Source of the DNA: Jejuia rubra
Lineage (GTDB): Bacteria > Bacteroidota > Bacteroidia > Flavobacteriales > Flavobacteriaceae
Length of the DNA stretch: 64,000 nucleotides
Assembly (NCBI RefSeq): GCF_042684665.1
Contig: NZ_JBHULY010000002.1
Span: 17,056-81,055 of the forward strand
Direction: 5' to 3'
Below the pieces are notes generated by a model. It was not told the origin of the DNA. It saw nothing but the letters and a program-made list of their open reading frames with translations, and searched no databases. Made by a program: the position numbers and the translations under genes. Below, in pieces: positions 41,016-50,092 of the stretch. Position 1 is the first letter of the stretch. Every line of letters starts with the position of its first letter.

Positions 41016-42896
41016 ATGTTTAAACAGGACCAAGAAATATTCAATATTCTTCTAGAAAATGTTTCTGAAGGTGTGATTATAGTTGATAATCATCAAAAGA
41101 TAATGGAAGTTAATGCCTCTGCCGAGTGTATTTTTGAATATACAAAAGCGGAGCTAATGGATAGGGGTTTAAACCTGCTTATCCCATCAAGTTACTACGA
41201 GAGCCTTTCGGCCTATTTTGAAAAATTTGTAAAAAGAGGCAAACGCCGAAAAATAGGAGGAGCAGTTGATATTTATGGTTTGAAAAAAGACGGCACCATT
41301 TTCCCTGTTGAGGTGGAGTTAAATCCCTTTTCCATTTACAACAAAACCTATGTTATGGCTTTGATTAAGGATGTTTCAAAGAAAAAGGCGATTGAAAAGG
41401 ACTTAATGCTTCGTACCAGGGCACTACAATCTGCAAGAAATGGAATTATTATTGCGGATGCCTTAAAATATGACAACCCCGTCATCTATTTTAATACCGC
41501 GTTTCAAGAACTTACAGGCTATTCCGATAAGGAAATACTCAATCATAACTGTCGGTTTTTACAAGGCAAAGACAGAGCCCAAGAACCGCTAAAAAGACTA
41601 AGAAACGCCATTAAAAATGGGGAGAGCTGTCAAGCAACATTGCGCAACTACAAGAAAGATGGCACCATGTTTTGGAACGACCTATACATGTTTCCGATTA
41701 CCGACTCTAACGGTACAGTTACAAATTTTATCGGCATACAAAATGATGTAACACGGCGAAAAAAAGCGGAAGAGGAACACCATCATCTAGCTACTATTTT
41801 TAACGAATCTTTAAACGAAATATATGTGTTTGATGCCAAAACACTAAAATTTGTAAATGCAAACTATGGCGCACAAAAGAATATTGGCTATAGCCTTGAG
41901 GAATTAAAAGAGATGACGCCCCTAGATATAAAACCAGATTTGCAAAAGGTTGCGTTTAAAAAAACCATTGATGTTTTATTAAAAAAGAATGTTGAAAAGG
42001 TTGAATTTGAAACTGTTCATATACGAAAAGACGGCACAAAATACCCTGTGGAAGTGCATTTGCAATTATCTAATTTGAATGAAAACAATGTTTTTGTAGC
42101 CATTATTTTGGATATTACAGAACGAAAAAATTATACCACAAGATTGGAAAACACCGTTGCAGAAAGAACCCAACAACTTAAGATTGCCCTGAGTAAAGAA
42201 AAAGAACTCAACGAATTAAAAACAAAATTTTTATCCTTAGTCTCCCATGAGTTCAAAACGCCTTTAAGCGGTATTTTAACATCTAGCCAATTATTGAGCA
42301 AATACCAATTAGCAGAGCATCAAGACAAACGCGATAAGCACATAAAAACGATAATGGATAAAGTTCATTTTTTAAATAATATTCTAAACGACTTTTTATC
42401 AGTTGAAAAATTAGAATCAGGAAAAGTGAATTATAAGTTCAGCCATTTTAAACTAAATAAAGTGGTTAATGAGGTGGTATATAATGCCAATATGCTTTTA
42501 AAGGAAGGACAAAAAATAAAGTATCCTGAAGATATTGATGATTTGTCATTGTACCAAGACGAAAAAATCATTCAAGTCGTATTTTCAAATTTATTGCACA
42601 ACGCCCTTAAGTATTCTCCGGAGGACACCGTGATAGATTTACATATAAAGCAAGACGATAAGTTTACTACCGTTATCGTAAAAGACGAGGGTGTTGGCAT
42701 TCCTGAAAAAGACCAGAAAAGTATTTTTGAGCGATATTTTAGAGCAGAAAATGTGCTCAATACCCAAGGTACGGGCATTGGTTTAAATATAGCCAAAAGC
42801 CATTTAGAAAATCTAGGCGGGACTATCTGTTTTAAAAGTGAAGAAAATGTAGGTTCCACCTTTATAATAACATTTCCTAATACGGCTCAACAATGA
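41016..42896 (+). CDS. LOV-PAS sensor histidine kinase
   Basis: From the ATG at 41016 it has 626 residues. An earlier ATG at 40968 would start 10 bp from the box and overlap the promoter. PAS1 (about 5-125) resembles FixL in layout but lacks the heme-ligand His. PAS2 (about 135-250) is a full LOV domain: NCRFLQ with photoactive Cys179, plus Asn211, Asn221 and Gln242, which hold the flavin. PAS3 (about 260-372) is followed by a coiled coil. The kinase core has SHEFKTPL (His411), an NLLHNALKY N-box, DEGVGIP and GTGIGL. There is no membrane segment, so it is cytoplasmic. It overlaps the regulator gene as ATGA. Confidence 0.92.
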   Translation: MFKQDQEIFNILLENVSEGVIIVDNHQKIMEVNASAECIFEYTKAELMDRGLNLLIPSSYYESLSAYFEKFVKRGKRRKIGGAVDIYGLKKDGTIFPVEVELNPFSIYNKTYVMALIKDVSKKKAIEKDLMLRTRALQSARNGIIIADALKYDNPVIYFNTAFQELTGYSDKEILNHNCRFLQGKDRAQEPLKRLRNAIKNGESCQATLRNYKKDGTMFWNDLYMFPITDSNGTVTNFIGIQNDVTRRKKAEEEHHHLATIFNESLNEIYVFDAKTLKFVNANYGAQKNIGYSLEELKEMTPLDIKPDLQKVAFKKTIDVLLKKNVEKVEFETVHIRKDGTKYPVEVHLQLSNLNENNVFVAIILDITERKNYTTRLENTVAERTQQLKIALSKEKELNELKTKFLSLVSHEFKTPLSGILTSSQLLSKYQLAEHQDKRDKHIKTIMDKVHFLNNILNDFLSVEKLESGKVNYKFSHFKLNKVVNEVVYNANMLLKEGQKIKYPEDIDDLSLYQDEKIIQVVFSNLLHNALKYSPEDTVIDLHIKQDDKFTTVIVKDEGVGIPEKDQKSIFERYFRAENVLNTQGTGIGLNIAKSHLENLGGTICFKSEENVGSTFIITFPNTAQQ

Positions 42897-43954
42897 AAAC
42901 AGTTTTACTCATTGAGGACGATATTGTCCTAAGGGATAACACCGCAGAACTTTTAGAGCTATCAGGTTATAAGGTTTTAAAAGCTTCAAACGGAAAAACA
43001 GGTGTGGCCTTAGCTAAAAAACTGCGTCCAGATATCATTATTTGCGATATTATGATGCCCGAACTTGATGGCTACGGCGCATTGGAAAAGCTTTCCAAAA
43101 GTAAAATCACCAAGCATATTCCTTTTATTTTTTTATCTGCCAAAACAGAACATCAGGATGTTAGAAAAGGCATGAATTTAGGTGCAGACGATTATATAAC
43201 AAAACCCTTTTCTGAAGGAGATCTTGTAAGTGCCATTGAAAGCCGTTTGGCCAAAATGGCCATTTTAAACGATTTAAAAAACAGTAAAAAAGGAGAAGTA
43301 ATTCAAAGTATTAACGAGGAAGACGAAATAAAGACACTTAATGATTTAAAGAACTATTTTGATGATAATGGCGAGGAATTTACCTTTAAAAATGAAGATA
43401 TTATTTATCGCGAAGGCGACCACTCCAATTACATTTATTTAATAGTCGAAGGCGCTGTAAAGTGTTATAAAATGAATGAGTTGGGGAAAGAACTCGTAAC
43501 CTCTTTGCACAAAGAAGATGACTTGTTTGGATACAACTCCTTCACCCAAAACATACCCCATAAAGAAACGGCAAGGGCTATTGCTAACACTAAACTGGTT
43601 GGAGTTTCAATTGTAAAGTTTAAAAACCTACTAGACCATAACCACAAAGTGGCCATAGCGCTTATTGAGTTGCTGACCGATGATTTATATTCGGTAAAGG
43701 AAGAACTATTACAAATGGCATATAGTTCAGTACATAAAAAAACGGCCTCAACAATTTTAAAATTTGCCGAGAAAATGAATCGTAAACCTGACGATCCTAT
43801 AAAAATTTCCCGAAGCGATTTAGCAAGTGTTGCGGGTATAGCTTCAGAAACACTTATTAGGACCCTAACAATATTTAAAAAAGAGGATATTATAAAAGCT
43901 GATGGCAGAAACATTAAAGTGATTGACATTGAAAAATTAAAAAATGTAAATTAG
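42893..43954 (+). CDS. Receiver-CRP/FNR fusion response regulator
   Basis: A 353-residue protein. Residues 1-120 form a receiver domain with Asp52 (CDIMMPELDG) and the YITKPFS lysine. Residues about 150-265 form a cNMP-binding-type beta domain (IYREGDHSNYIYLIVEGAVK). Residues about 275-345 form an HTH_Crp domain. Its recognition helix SETLIRTL (318-325) keeps Glu319 and Arg323 of the FNR/CRP ExxxR pattern, with Ile in place of FNR Ser. There are no FNR-type Fe-S cysteines. It is translationally coupled to the LOV kinase and is the obvious candidate for binding the TGATNNNNATCA boxes. Confidence 0.92.
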   Translation: MKTVLLIEDDIVLRDNTAELLELSGYKVLKASNGKTGVALAKKLRPDIIICDIMMPELDGYGALEKLSKSKITKHIPFIFLSAKTEHQDVRKGMNLGADDYITKPFSEGDLVSAIESRLAKMAILNDLKNSKKGEVIQSINEEDEIKTLNDLKNYFDDNGEEFTFKNEDIIYREGDHSNYIYLIVEGAVKCYKMNELGKELVTSLHKEDDLFGYNSFTQNIPHKETARAIANTKLVGVSIVKFKNLLDHNHKVAIALIELLTDDLYSVKEELLQMAYSSVHKKTASTILKFAEKMNRKPDDPIKISRSDLASVAGIASETLIRTLTIFKKEDIIKADGRNIKVIDIEKLKNVN

Positions 43955-43975
43955 TTGGAACTATTCTGCTCAAAA

Positions 43976-43987
43976 TGACCAATATCA
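43976..43987 (+). promoter_or_regulatory. FNR/CRP-like box for the 44039 USP gene
   Basis: TGACCAATATCATTT (one mismatch in the first half-site), centred 57 bp before the USP start, 22 bp after the regulator stop codon. Confidence 0.6.
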
Positions 43988-44038
43988 TTTCGTCTAAAAC
44001 AGTAACGCAATACATTAGAAGAAGTAAAATGCTGTTAG

Positions 44039-44887
44039 ATGAAAAATATATTACTTCCTACCGATTTTTCAGAAAATTCATGGAATGCCATTAAATATGC
44101 TGTTAACTTCTTTGAAAAAGAAGCGTGCAACTTTTACCTGCTACACGTTAACAAGCCTAGCGATATTGTTACAAACGAGGCTGAGTACATTGAAAGTCAG
44201 AACTCGATAGAGAATGTTTATGTTGAACCTGCAAGGCAGAAATTGCATAAAATTCGACAAAAAATTTCACAAAGATTTCCGGAGAACAAAGCCCATAAGT
44301 TTTATACGCTCACAGGCTATAATTTTTTCATCAAATCTATTAGAGAATGTGTCGAAGAAAAGAAAATAGATTGCATCGTTATAGGTACAAAAGGAGCATC
44401 TGGCCTAAAAAAAATTATTGTCGGCAGTAATACGGGCGATGTAATAACCAAAGTAAAATGCACCACTTTCGCGATTCCAGAAAGGGCCGAATTCCGTAAC
44501 CTAAAAGAAATTGCATTTCCCACTGATTTTTCATTAACCTACGATATCCAAATATTGGATACGCTCAGGGAAATTTTAGAAAAGTGCCAAGCCACATTAA
44601 GGATTCTCCATATAAGAAAAAATAAAACAGATTTAAACACCGATCAATATGAAAACAAGGAATTGCTGGATTATTATTTCAATTCAATACCCCATAGTTT
44701 TCATTATTTAACCAATAAAAAGGTAGAGGATGCCGTACAATGTTTTGTAGAGAGCAGAAATATAAATATGATATGCATGGTTGCAAAAAACCTTAATTAT
44801 TTTCAGCAGATTTTGTTTCATTCAAAGGTGGAGGAAATAAGTTATCATATAGAAGTGCCATTTTTAGTATTACACGAAAAACCGTAG
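44039..44887 (+). CDS. Universal stress protein, tandem USP domains
   Basis: A 282-residue cytoplasmic protein of two USP folds. The first starts KNILLPTDFSENSWNAIKYA and carries a full nucleotide-binding loop GTKGASGLKKIIVGSNT. The second, from about residue 150 (LKEIAFPTDFS), has no such loop. The layout is shared by six of the seven USPs in the window. It follows the regulator gene and has its own box. The next gene, a small membrane protein, starts 5 bp after its stop and is probably cotranscribed. Confidence 0.9.
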   Translation: MKNILLPTDFSENSWNAIKYAVNFFEKEACNFYLLHVNKPSDIVTNEAEYIESQNSIENVYVEPARQKLHKIRQKISQRFPENKAHKFYTLTGYNFFIKSIRECVEEKKIDCIVIGTKGASGLKKIIVGSNTGDVITKVKCTTFAIPERAEFRNLKEIAFPTDFSLTYDIQILDTLREILEKCQATLRILHIRKNKTDLNTDQYENKELLDYYFNSIPHSFHYLTNKKVEDAVQCFVESRNINMICMVAKNLNYFQQILFHSKVEEISYHIEVPFLVLHEKP

Positions 44888-44892
44888 TTGTT

Positions 44893-45291
44893 ATGGATAG
44901 TTCAATTTTTTTAGCAAAGTTTTGGGGATGGTATCTCATCATTTTCTTTATAGTATTAACCTTTAACCCCAAACGTATCAAGCAAATCTTTAACGATTTA
45001 CATGACGAGAAATTTTTGATTTTGGCATCATTTATGGCCATAATAATTGGGTTGCTTAATATTTCGTTTCATAATATCTGGGAAGCAAACTGGAAGCTCC
45101 TTATCACGCTAATTGGGTGGGCCTCTTTGTTTTTAGGGCTATCCTTGTTTGTTTTCCCAAAACGCACTGTAGCCGTATTAAAAATCGTCAACATAAAGTT
45201 GGTACAGCTTATCTACACCTTATTACTTCTTACGGGGCTATTCCTGCTAAATATAGTATATGGAATAGTACCATATAATTTTTCAAACTGA
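44893..45291 (+). CDS. Hypothetical four-helix membrane protein
   Basis: A 132-residue integral membrane protein with four hydrophobic segments (about residues 8-24, 42-60, 68-87 and 100-124). I do not recognise a named family. It starts 5 bp after the USP gene, so it is likely part of that transcript. Its stop codon TGA overlaps the next FNR-like box (45289-45300). A partner role for the USP at the membrane is possible but unsupported. Confidence 0.7.
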   Translation: MDSSIFLAKFWGWYLIIFFIVLTFNPKRIKQIFNDLHDEKFLILASFMAIIIGLLNISFHNIWEANWKLLITLIGWASLFLGLSLFVFPKRTVAVLKIVNIKLVQLIYTLLLLTGLFLLNIVYGIVPYNFSN

Positions 45292-45300
45292 TTGATATCA
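45289..45300 (+). promoter_or_regulatory. FNR/CRP-like box for the flavin redox operon
   Basis: TGATTGATATCATTTCC, centred 71 bp before the oxidoreductase start. It overlaps the stop codon of the previous gene. Confidence 0.65.
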
Positions 45301-45365
45301 TTTCCCATTAAGACGTATGGATGTAAATTGACAATGTGCAATACATTACATAATTATAAGTCAAG

Positions 45366-47202
45366 ATGAGATATAATACTGTCATTATTGGAGGCGGTTT
45401 GGCTGGATTAACCGCAGGGGCTACACTCTCAAAATTTGGAAAGAAAGTCCTTTTATTAGAACAGCATCACAAACCGGGAGGTTGTGCAACAACCTTTAAA
45501 AGAGGAGATTTTATAATAGAGGTAGGGCTTCATGAAATGAGTGGCCTGACGGAAAACGGCACCATAAAAAACCTTTTCAAAATGTTGGAGGTGGACAAAC
45601 ACGTTGAATTTCAGCGGGTACCAGAATTTTATGCAGTGGTTTCAGAAAAAGAGAATTTTGTATTGCCTCATGGTTATGAAACAGCCACCAAAGCTCTTAT
45701 AGACAAATATCCAGAAGATGAAAAAGGCATCAAACGGTTTTTTAAATTGATTGCCGGCATAAGAGAGGAAACAACAAAATTGCCTCGTTCACCGTTGAAA
45801 CGTAAGTTGATTTATCCACTGATGCCATTACTTTACCCCAACATTGTAGAGGCATCAAAGCATACGGTTGGGTCTTGGTTGGACAAGTACATCACCAATG
45901 AAAATGCTAAACTCGATATGGTTGCGCACATAGTATATTGGGGTGATGACCCTTACACCTTATCGATGTTTTACTTTGGCATGCCATTTTCGGGTTTTAT
46001 TGAAAATGGTGGGTTCTTTATTAAAGGAGGTTCGCAACAGCTTTCAAGTTATCTCGCAAGTTATATTGAAAAGAATGGGGGCAGTGTATTATTAGGAAAA
46101 AAAAGCTGAGAAAATCTTAACTAAGAAAAATAAAGTTACCGGAGTAACGTTCCGCGATTGCTTTAAGAAAAACTCAGTATCGGCGACTGTTACTTGTGAT
46201 AATGTAGTGGCCAATTGTGCCATTCCGTTGGTGCCCAACATGCTGGCTGAACCCCATGCTAGCTCCTTAAAACAAAAAATCAACACCCACACAAATTCCT
46301 GCTCATTACTTAACATTTATGTTGCTTTTAAAACCAATATCGAAGCCATTGGTGTTAAGCACTACTCAAATTATTTTCGGGGAGTTGATGTGAAATCCTT
46401 GAAGGACGTTCATCCGAATCACAAAGGCGATTGGGACAAACGAAGCTTCATTTTTGTAGATTACGGCAAGGTAGATGCCCAACTGGGACCGGCCAACAAA
46501 TCTGTAGGTTCCATCTGTAGTGTTGATTATCTGAAAGACTGGGAAGACTTAACCAAAGAAGCCTACAAGGCAAAAAAGGAAGAGGTGGCTCAAACTCTAT
46601 TTCAACGACTGGAAAACCGATTTCCTGGATTTATAGACAGTATTGAATACTACGAAGTTTCTACCCCTAAGACTATTAAGCGATATACCTCTAATCCTAA
46701 TGGATCGGTTTATGGCTATGCGCAGACAAAACTACAATCTGCATCCAAACGGCTTCGAAATAATTTCTTGATCCCAAACCTTTATTTTGCGTCAGCATGG
46801 GCATTCCCCGGAGGCGGTTTTGAAGGCAGTATTATGGGAGGTTTTTTAACTGCTCTTCAAATGAAGAAAGACAAAATATGGTCAGAATGCGATAACCAAA
46901 AGTATGTAGATGAAAGAGTGGTTGAACTGTTGGATCACAACATGATCGATGATACAACAATCCAATTAGACTTTGAAAAACCTGTGGGTTATCATCCTAA
47001 AAATGGACAATACGCCATTTTCAAACTACTAGATCCAAAAGAGATAGAACTGGATTTGCCTTACAGATGGCTTCCTGTTGCTTCAGATGCCACAGAAGAT
47101 AGTTTAAGGTTTCATATTAAAACAGATAAGAGTAGCTTTTCTAAGAGTTGCGAACTTTTGGATATTGGGGACAAAGCTCTGGTTTTAGTGCCTAAAAGCT
47201 AA
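45366..47202 (+). pseudogene. NAD(P)/FAD-dependent oxidoreductase (CrtI/RetSat-like), frameshifted
   Basis: The first frame (45366-46109) starts with the FAD-binding motif IIGGGLAGLTAGATL then LLLEQHHKPGGCATTF, as in phytoene desaturase/retinol saturase-like enzymes. It stops after an A8 run (46097-46104). Removing one A joins it without loss to the second frame, which runs GKKAEKILTKKNKVTGV through NVVANCAIPLVPNML to 47202, for about 612 residues. The end contains WAFPGGGFEGSIMGG, then a ferredoxin-reductase-like barrel segment (YHPKNGQYAIFKLLDPKE, LPYRWLPVAS). The rest is well conserved, so the frameshift may be recent, a sequencing error, or a slippage switch. Confidence 0.8.
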
Positions 47203-47238
47203 TAACATTTTTCAGATTAGTGATTAAAAAAGCATTCT

Positions 47239-47754
47239 ATGAAGGGGGCAATTTTTTTCTCGGGCAAGTATGGCAGTACAGAACAATATGCTAACTGGAT
47301 TGCTGAAGCCACTGGATTACCTGTGTTTGATATAAAAGATACTAATGCTGATCCCTCTGAATTTGAGTATTTATTAATAGGCAGTTCAATTATTTATTTT
47401 AAGCTCACTATCCGAAAGTGGATACGGGCAAATTTATCCAAACTGGAAGGCAGGCCTATGATTTTGTTCTCGGTTTCGGGTGCAGGGCCTAGCGAAAAGC
47501 TTAACAGATGGGTTGCCAATTCTCTTCCTTCCGGGGTAGCATCACACTTTGAGCATGTGGCGCTTCGTGGCAGGTTAGACCATTCCAAGGTAAGTTGGTG
47601 GGTACGACAGATGTTAAGGATTGGGGCCCTGTTTAACTCCGACCCAGAAGCCAGTAAGGATGAGCGTTATGGTTTTGATTATATGGACAAAGAAAGTATC
47701 GAACCTATAATCAAAATGATTCAAAAGTATCATACAACACAGGCAACAGCATAG
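47239..47754 (+). CDS. Flavodoxin-domain protein (HemG-like)
   Basis: A 171-residue protein with a flavodoxin fold: FMN phosphate loop FFSGKYGSTEQYA (residues about 6-18), then LLIGSSIIYFKLTIRKW and MILFSVSGAGPS. The order resembles the HemG (menaquinone-linked protoporphyrinogen oxidase) group rather than electron-carrier flavodoxins. It starts 36 bp after the oxidoreductase gene and could pass electrons to it. Its real substrate is unknown. Its stop overlaps a possible GTG start of the next gene. Confidence 0.85.
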   Translation: MKGAIFFSGKYGSTEQYANWIAEATGLPVFDIKDTNADPSEFEYLLIGSSIIYFKLTIRKWIRANLSKLEGRPMILFSVSGAGPSEKLNRWVANSLPSGVASHFEHVALRGRLDHSKVSWWVRQMLRIGALFNSDPEASKDERYGFDYMDKESIEPIIKMIQKYHTTQATA

Positions 47755-47774
47755 TGATTGACACTCGAAACAAT

Positions 47775-48401
47775 ATGAGAAGCTTTATTTCAAAGATATC
47801 GACTAGTTCGGCTGCTATGATCGTTGGGATTGCATTTATAACCTCGGTTTTGTTCGTGGTATTGGTCGATGATTTCATTTTGGCAAATTTTGTGGTGCCC
47901 GGGGATATCGAAACCCTAGTTAGAGATATTAATGCCAATAAAAGACTGTTCATTTTTGCTGTTGTTGGTTATCTTGTGGTATTAGCGTTAGATTCCATTA
48001 TTGGTTTCGCTCTTTACTTGGTTCTAAAACCAGCTAATAAAAGCCTCGCTTTGTACACTGCTGCTTTGAGGTTGCTATATGCAGGCTTATTGATAATCGG
48101 TTTGCCCGCTTTTGTTTTCCAAATTATCGATGTTTATGGGTATGAGTCCATAAAACTTATTGGATACATCTTTTTTGCGACACATATTTTTGTACTTGGT
48201 TATTCGGTTTTCAAGTCAGAATATATTCCGAAAAGCCTTGGCATACTTTTGATATTGGCCTCTTTTACTTATATAGTATTCTTTGTAGATGTATATCTTC
48301 CTGAATCACTTAAGGTAATTGTCATGTTATTAATGTTTGTTGCAGAGCTTACATTAAGTATCTGGCTAATTGTAAAACGAAAAGGACTACCTGAAAGTTA
48401 A
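47775..48401 (+). CDS. DUF4386 domain membrane protein
   Basis: A protein of about 208 residues from the ATG at 47775; a GTG at 47754 overlapping the previous stop is a longer alternative. It has about six membrane helices and follows the DUF4386 pattern: a short N-terminal helix, an extracellular loop (VVPGDIETLVRDINANKRLF), then GFALYLVLKPANKSLALYTAALRLLYAG. DUF4386 has no known function. It is the third gene of the flavin redox operon. After it, 48402-48580 holds no clear gene or box. Confidence 0.75.
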   Translation: MRSFISKISTSSAAMIVGIAFITSVLFVVLVDDFILANFVVPGDIETLVRDINANKRLFIFAVVGYLVVLALDSIIGFALYLVLKPANKSLALYTAALRLLYAGLLIIGLPAFVFQIIDVYGYESIKLIGYIFFATHIFVLGYSVFKSEYIPKSLGILLILASFTYIVFFVDVYLPESLKVIVMLLMFVAELTLSIWLIVKRKGLPES

Positions 48402-48580
48402 TTTGGGGAAATTGTAATTGGAGCTATTAGATAATGTCAATTAGCTATGGAAAGCAATTAGAGCAGAGGCTCGTTCCACAGGCATTGACGGGCATGCTTT
48501 GTCGGAAGTTGCGTGATACGGTCAGGGTTTAAACACTATTATAAGGTAAAAATCATCTCTTAAAGTTTAATTTTATAGAT

Positions 48581-49339
48581 ATGGACAAAAAACTAAAAAT
48601 AGTTGCAATCTGCGGAAGCCCGCATAGAGGAAATACCTATAACATTCTCAGTATGCTTGAGCGAAGCCATCCTGAAGTTGATTTCAAGATTCTCATGCTC
48701 GCTGAGGTAGATCTCAAGGATTGCTTCGGTTGTTATTCATGTATCAATAATGGCGAAGAGAGTTGTCCACTTACAGACGATCGTGATATGATTATTAAAG
48801 AAATGAAAGATGCCGATGGTACCATATTTGCTTCACCCACATACGCCAGAACCATCAGTGCATTGATGAAAAAGTTTGTGGAGCGAACAAGCTTTATTGC
48901 CCATAGACCAATATTTTTTGGAAAATATGCTTTGGCCCTTGCCACCTGCGCAGGATTTGGTGCTGATCTGACATGCAAATATTTAACCGAAAACTTCGGT
49001 CAATGTGGATTTAAATTTATACCATCAGTGGAACTTAAGGTGGCAACAAAATCTCAAAATGAAACTGACCATAATCGTAGGAAAGCATTAAACGCATATA
49101 AAAAACTCATTAAGGCCATTAAAGCACATGAGAAGTTTGAACCTTCATTAGGCCAATTGGTGTATTTCAATATCTTCAAATCTATTTCAGAATTGAATAA
49201 ACTAAAAGGATGGGCAGATTACGAGTTCTATAAAGAGAAGGGTGATTTCTATTTTGATGTTAAAATTCCTTATGTAAAGCATAAACTAGCAAAATGGATT
49301 GCAAGCAGAGAAATCAAGAAGTTGAAAACAAATAAATAA
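48581..49339 (+). CDS. NADPH-dependent FMN reductase family (flavodoxin-fold) protein
   Basis: A 252-residue protein with the iron-sulfur flavoprotein/FMN reductase start VAICGSPHRGNTYNILSML, followed by a Cys-containing loop DCFGCYSCINNGEESCPL (four Cys) and DGTIFASPTYARTISALMK. The Cys pattern is like that of Isf-type or multimeric flavodoxin WrbA-like proteins, although it is not certain that a cluster is bound. The last 70 residues are helical and basic. It belongs to the run of flavin genes 45366-49764, 8 bp before the RidA gene. Confidence 0.85.
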   Translation: MDKKLKIVAICGSPHRGNTYNILSMLERSHPEVDFKILMLAEVDLKDCFGCYSCINNGEESCPLTDDRDMIIKEMKDADGTIFASPTYARTISALMKKFVERTSFIAHRPIFFGKYALALATCAGFGADLTCKYLTENFGQCGFKFIPSVELKVATKSQNETDHNRRKALNAYKKLIKAIKAHEKFEPSLGQLVYFNIFKSISELNKLKGWADYEFYKEKGDFYFDVKIPYVKHKLAKWIASREIKKLKTNK

Positions 49340-49347
49340 TTATAATT

Positions 49348-49764
49348 ATGGAGAAAGAATCAATTAGTAAACACGAAAAACCTGAGTATTTTCTGCTTCG
49401 ACCGGAAGTCGAAAAGGCCTATGGGTACTCTCATGCGGTGAAAATTGGAAATAGTATTAAAATTTCAGGTGCCGTAAGTATGGATGATGAAGGGAATCCT
49501 ACTGCTATTGGAGATTTGGGACAGCAATTGAAAAATTGTTACACTGATTTAGAAAAAGTATTACGCCATTATGGCTGTACCTTTGATGATGTAATTGTAG
49601 AAAATATTTTTACTACCAATATGGCATTGTTTTTGGAAAACTCGGGCTACCGAAATTCGATTTATACTAAACAGTTTCCAACCGGGACTTGGGTTGGTGT
49701 CAAAGAATTGGCAATACCAGAATTCCTGATAGAAATTGAATTAGAAGCATATAAACCAGAATAA
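49348..49764 (+). CDS. RidA family protein (YjgF/YER057c/UK114)
   Basis: A 138-residue RidA-like protein. It contains GYSHAVKIGNSIKISGAVSM, GDLGQQLKNCYTDLEKVLRHYG, VIVENIFTTNM and the C-terminal IPEFLIEIELEAYKP. Classic RidA has an Arg that binds the enamine carboxylate; here the corresponding segment is FPTGTWVGVKELA, with Val-Gly-Val and no Arg, so deaminase activity is doubtful. It is the last gene of the redox operon. Confidence 0.85.
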   Translation: MEKESISKHEKPEYFLLRPEVEKAYGYSHAVKIGNSIKISGAVSMDDEGNPTAIGDLGQQLKNCYTDLEKVLRHYGCTFDDVIVENIFTTNMALFLENSGYRNSIYTKQFPTGTWVGVKELAIPEFLIEIELEAYKPE

Positions 49765-49813
49765 AATCGGAGACATTCATCAACTTAACTGTTAATAATT
49801 GTATTTTCAAAAC

Positions 49814-49825
49814 TGATGCATATCA
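49814..49825 (+). promoter_or_regulatory. FNR/CRP-like box with no gene at the usual distance
   Basis: TGATGCATATCATTTCC. A -7-like TAAATTAG (49849-49856) lies 33 bp from the centre, predicting a transcript start near 49863. No start codon follows at 42-71 bp. Two related, hairpin-ended units follow instead. Confidence 0.65.
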
Positions 49826-49862
49826 TTTCCTATAAAAAAATAGCCATTTAAATTAGCGTTAT

Positions 49863-50073
49863 TATATCATACGTTCTTTTAAATACTTTTAAATTAAAAA
49901 TCTAGGTATTGCCATTGCAAAATGATAATACCGAAACAAAGTGTTTGAAGCTATTATTTAGCACGAAAACCTCAATGTTGCCTTTAGAAATAAAGGGTAT
50001 ATTGTAGAAAACCGAAAGTTGAATAATGACATTAGATACTTTGATGAAACAGGAAGCTTAGGCTTCCTGTTTC
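49863..50073 (+). ncRNA. Candidate regulated small RNA, unit A
   Basis: Predicted transcript of about 210 nt from the box at 49814 to a perfect 12-bp hairpin (GAAACAGGAAGC, TTAG loop, GCTTCCTGTTTC at 50046-50073). Its core, CATTGCAAAATGATAATAC (49913-49931) through TTTGAAGCTATTATTTA (to about 49961), is repeated in unit B at an offset of 180 nt. No convincing reading frame with a start codon is present. The hairpin lacks a clear T-run, so read-through into unit B or processing between the units is possible. The call rests on position, duplication and hairpins, not on a known RNA family. Confidence 0.4.
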
Positions 50074-50092
50074 TAAACTACACAGTGTTTTT

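Noticed and set aside
46207..47202. Independent gene starting at the internal Met 46207
   Set aside because: The sequence is the continuation of the FAD-dependent oxidoreductase after the A8 frameshift; family homology runs through the break.
48514..48525. TGATACGGTCAG upstream of the FMN reductase gene
   Set aside because: The second half-site is not ATCA; the gene is more simply read from the box at 45289.
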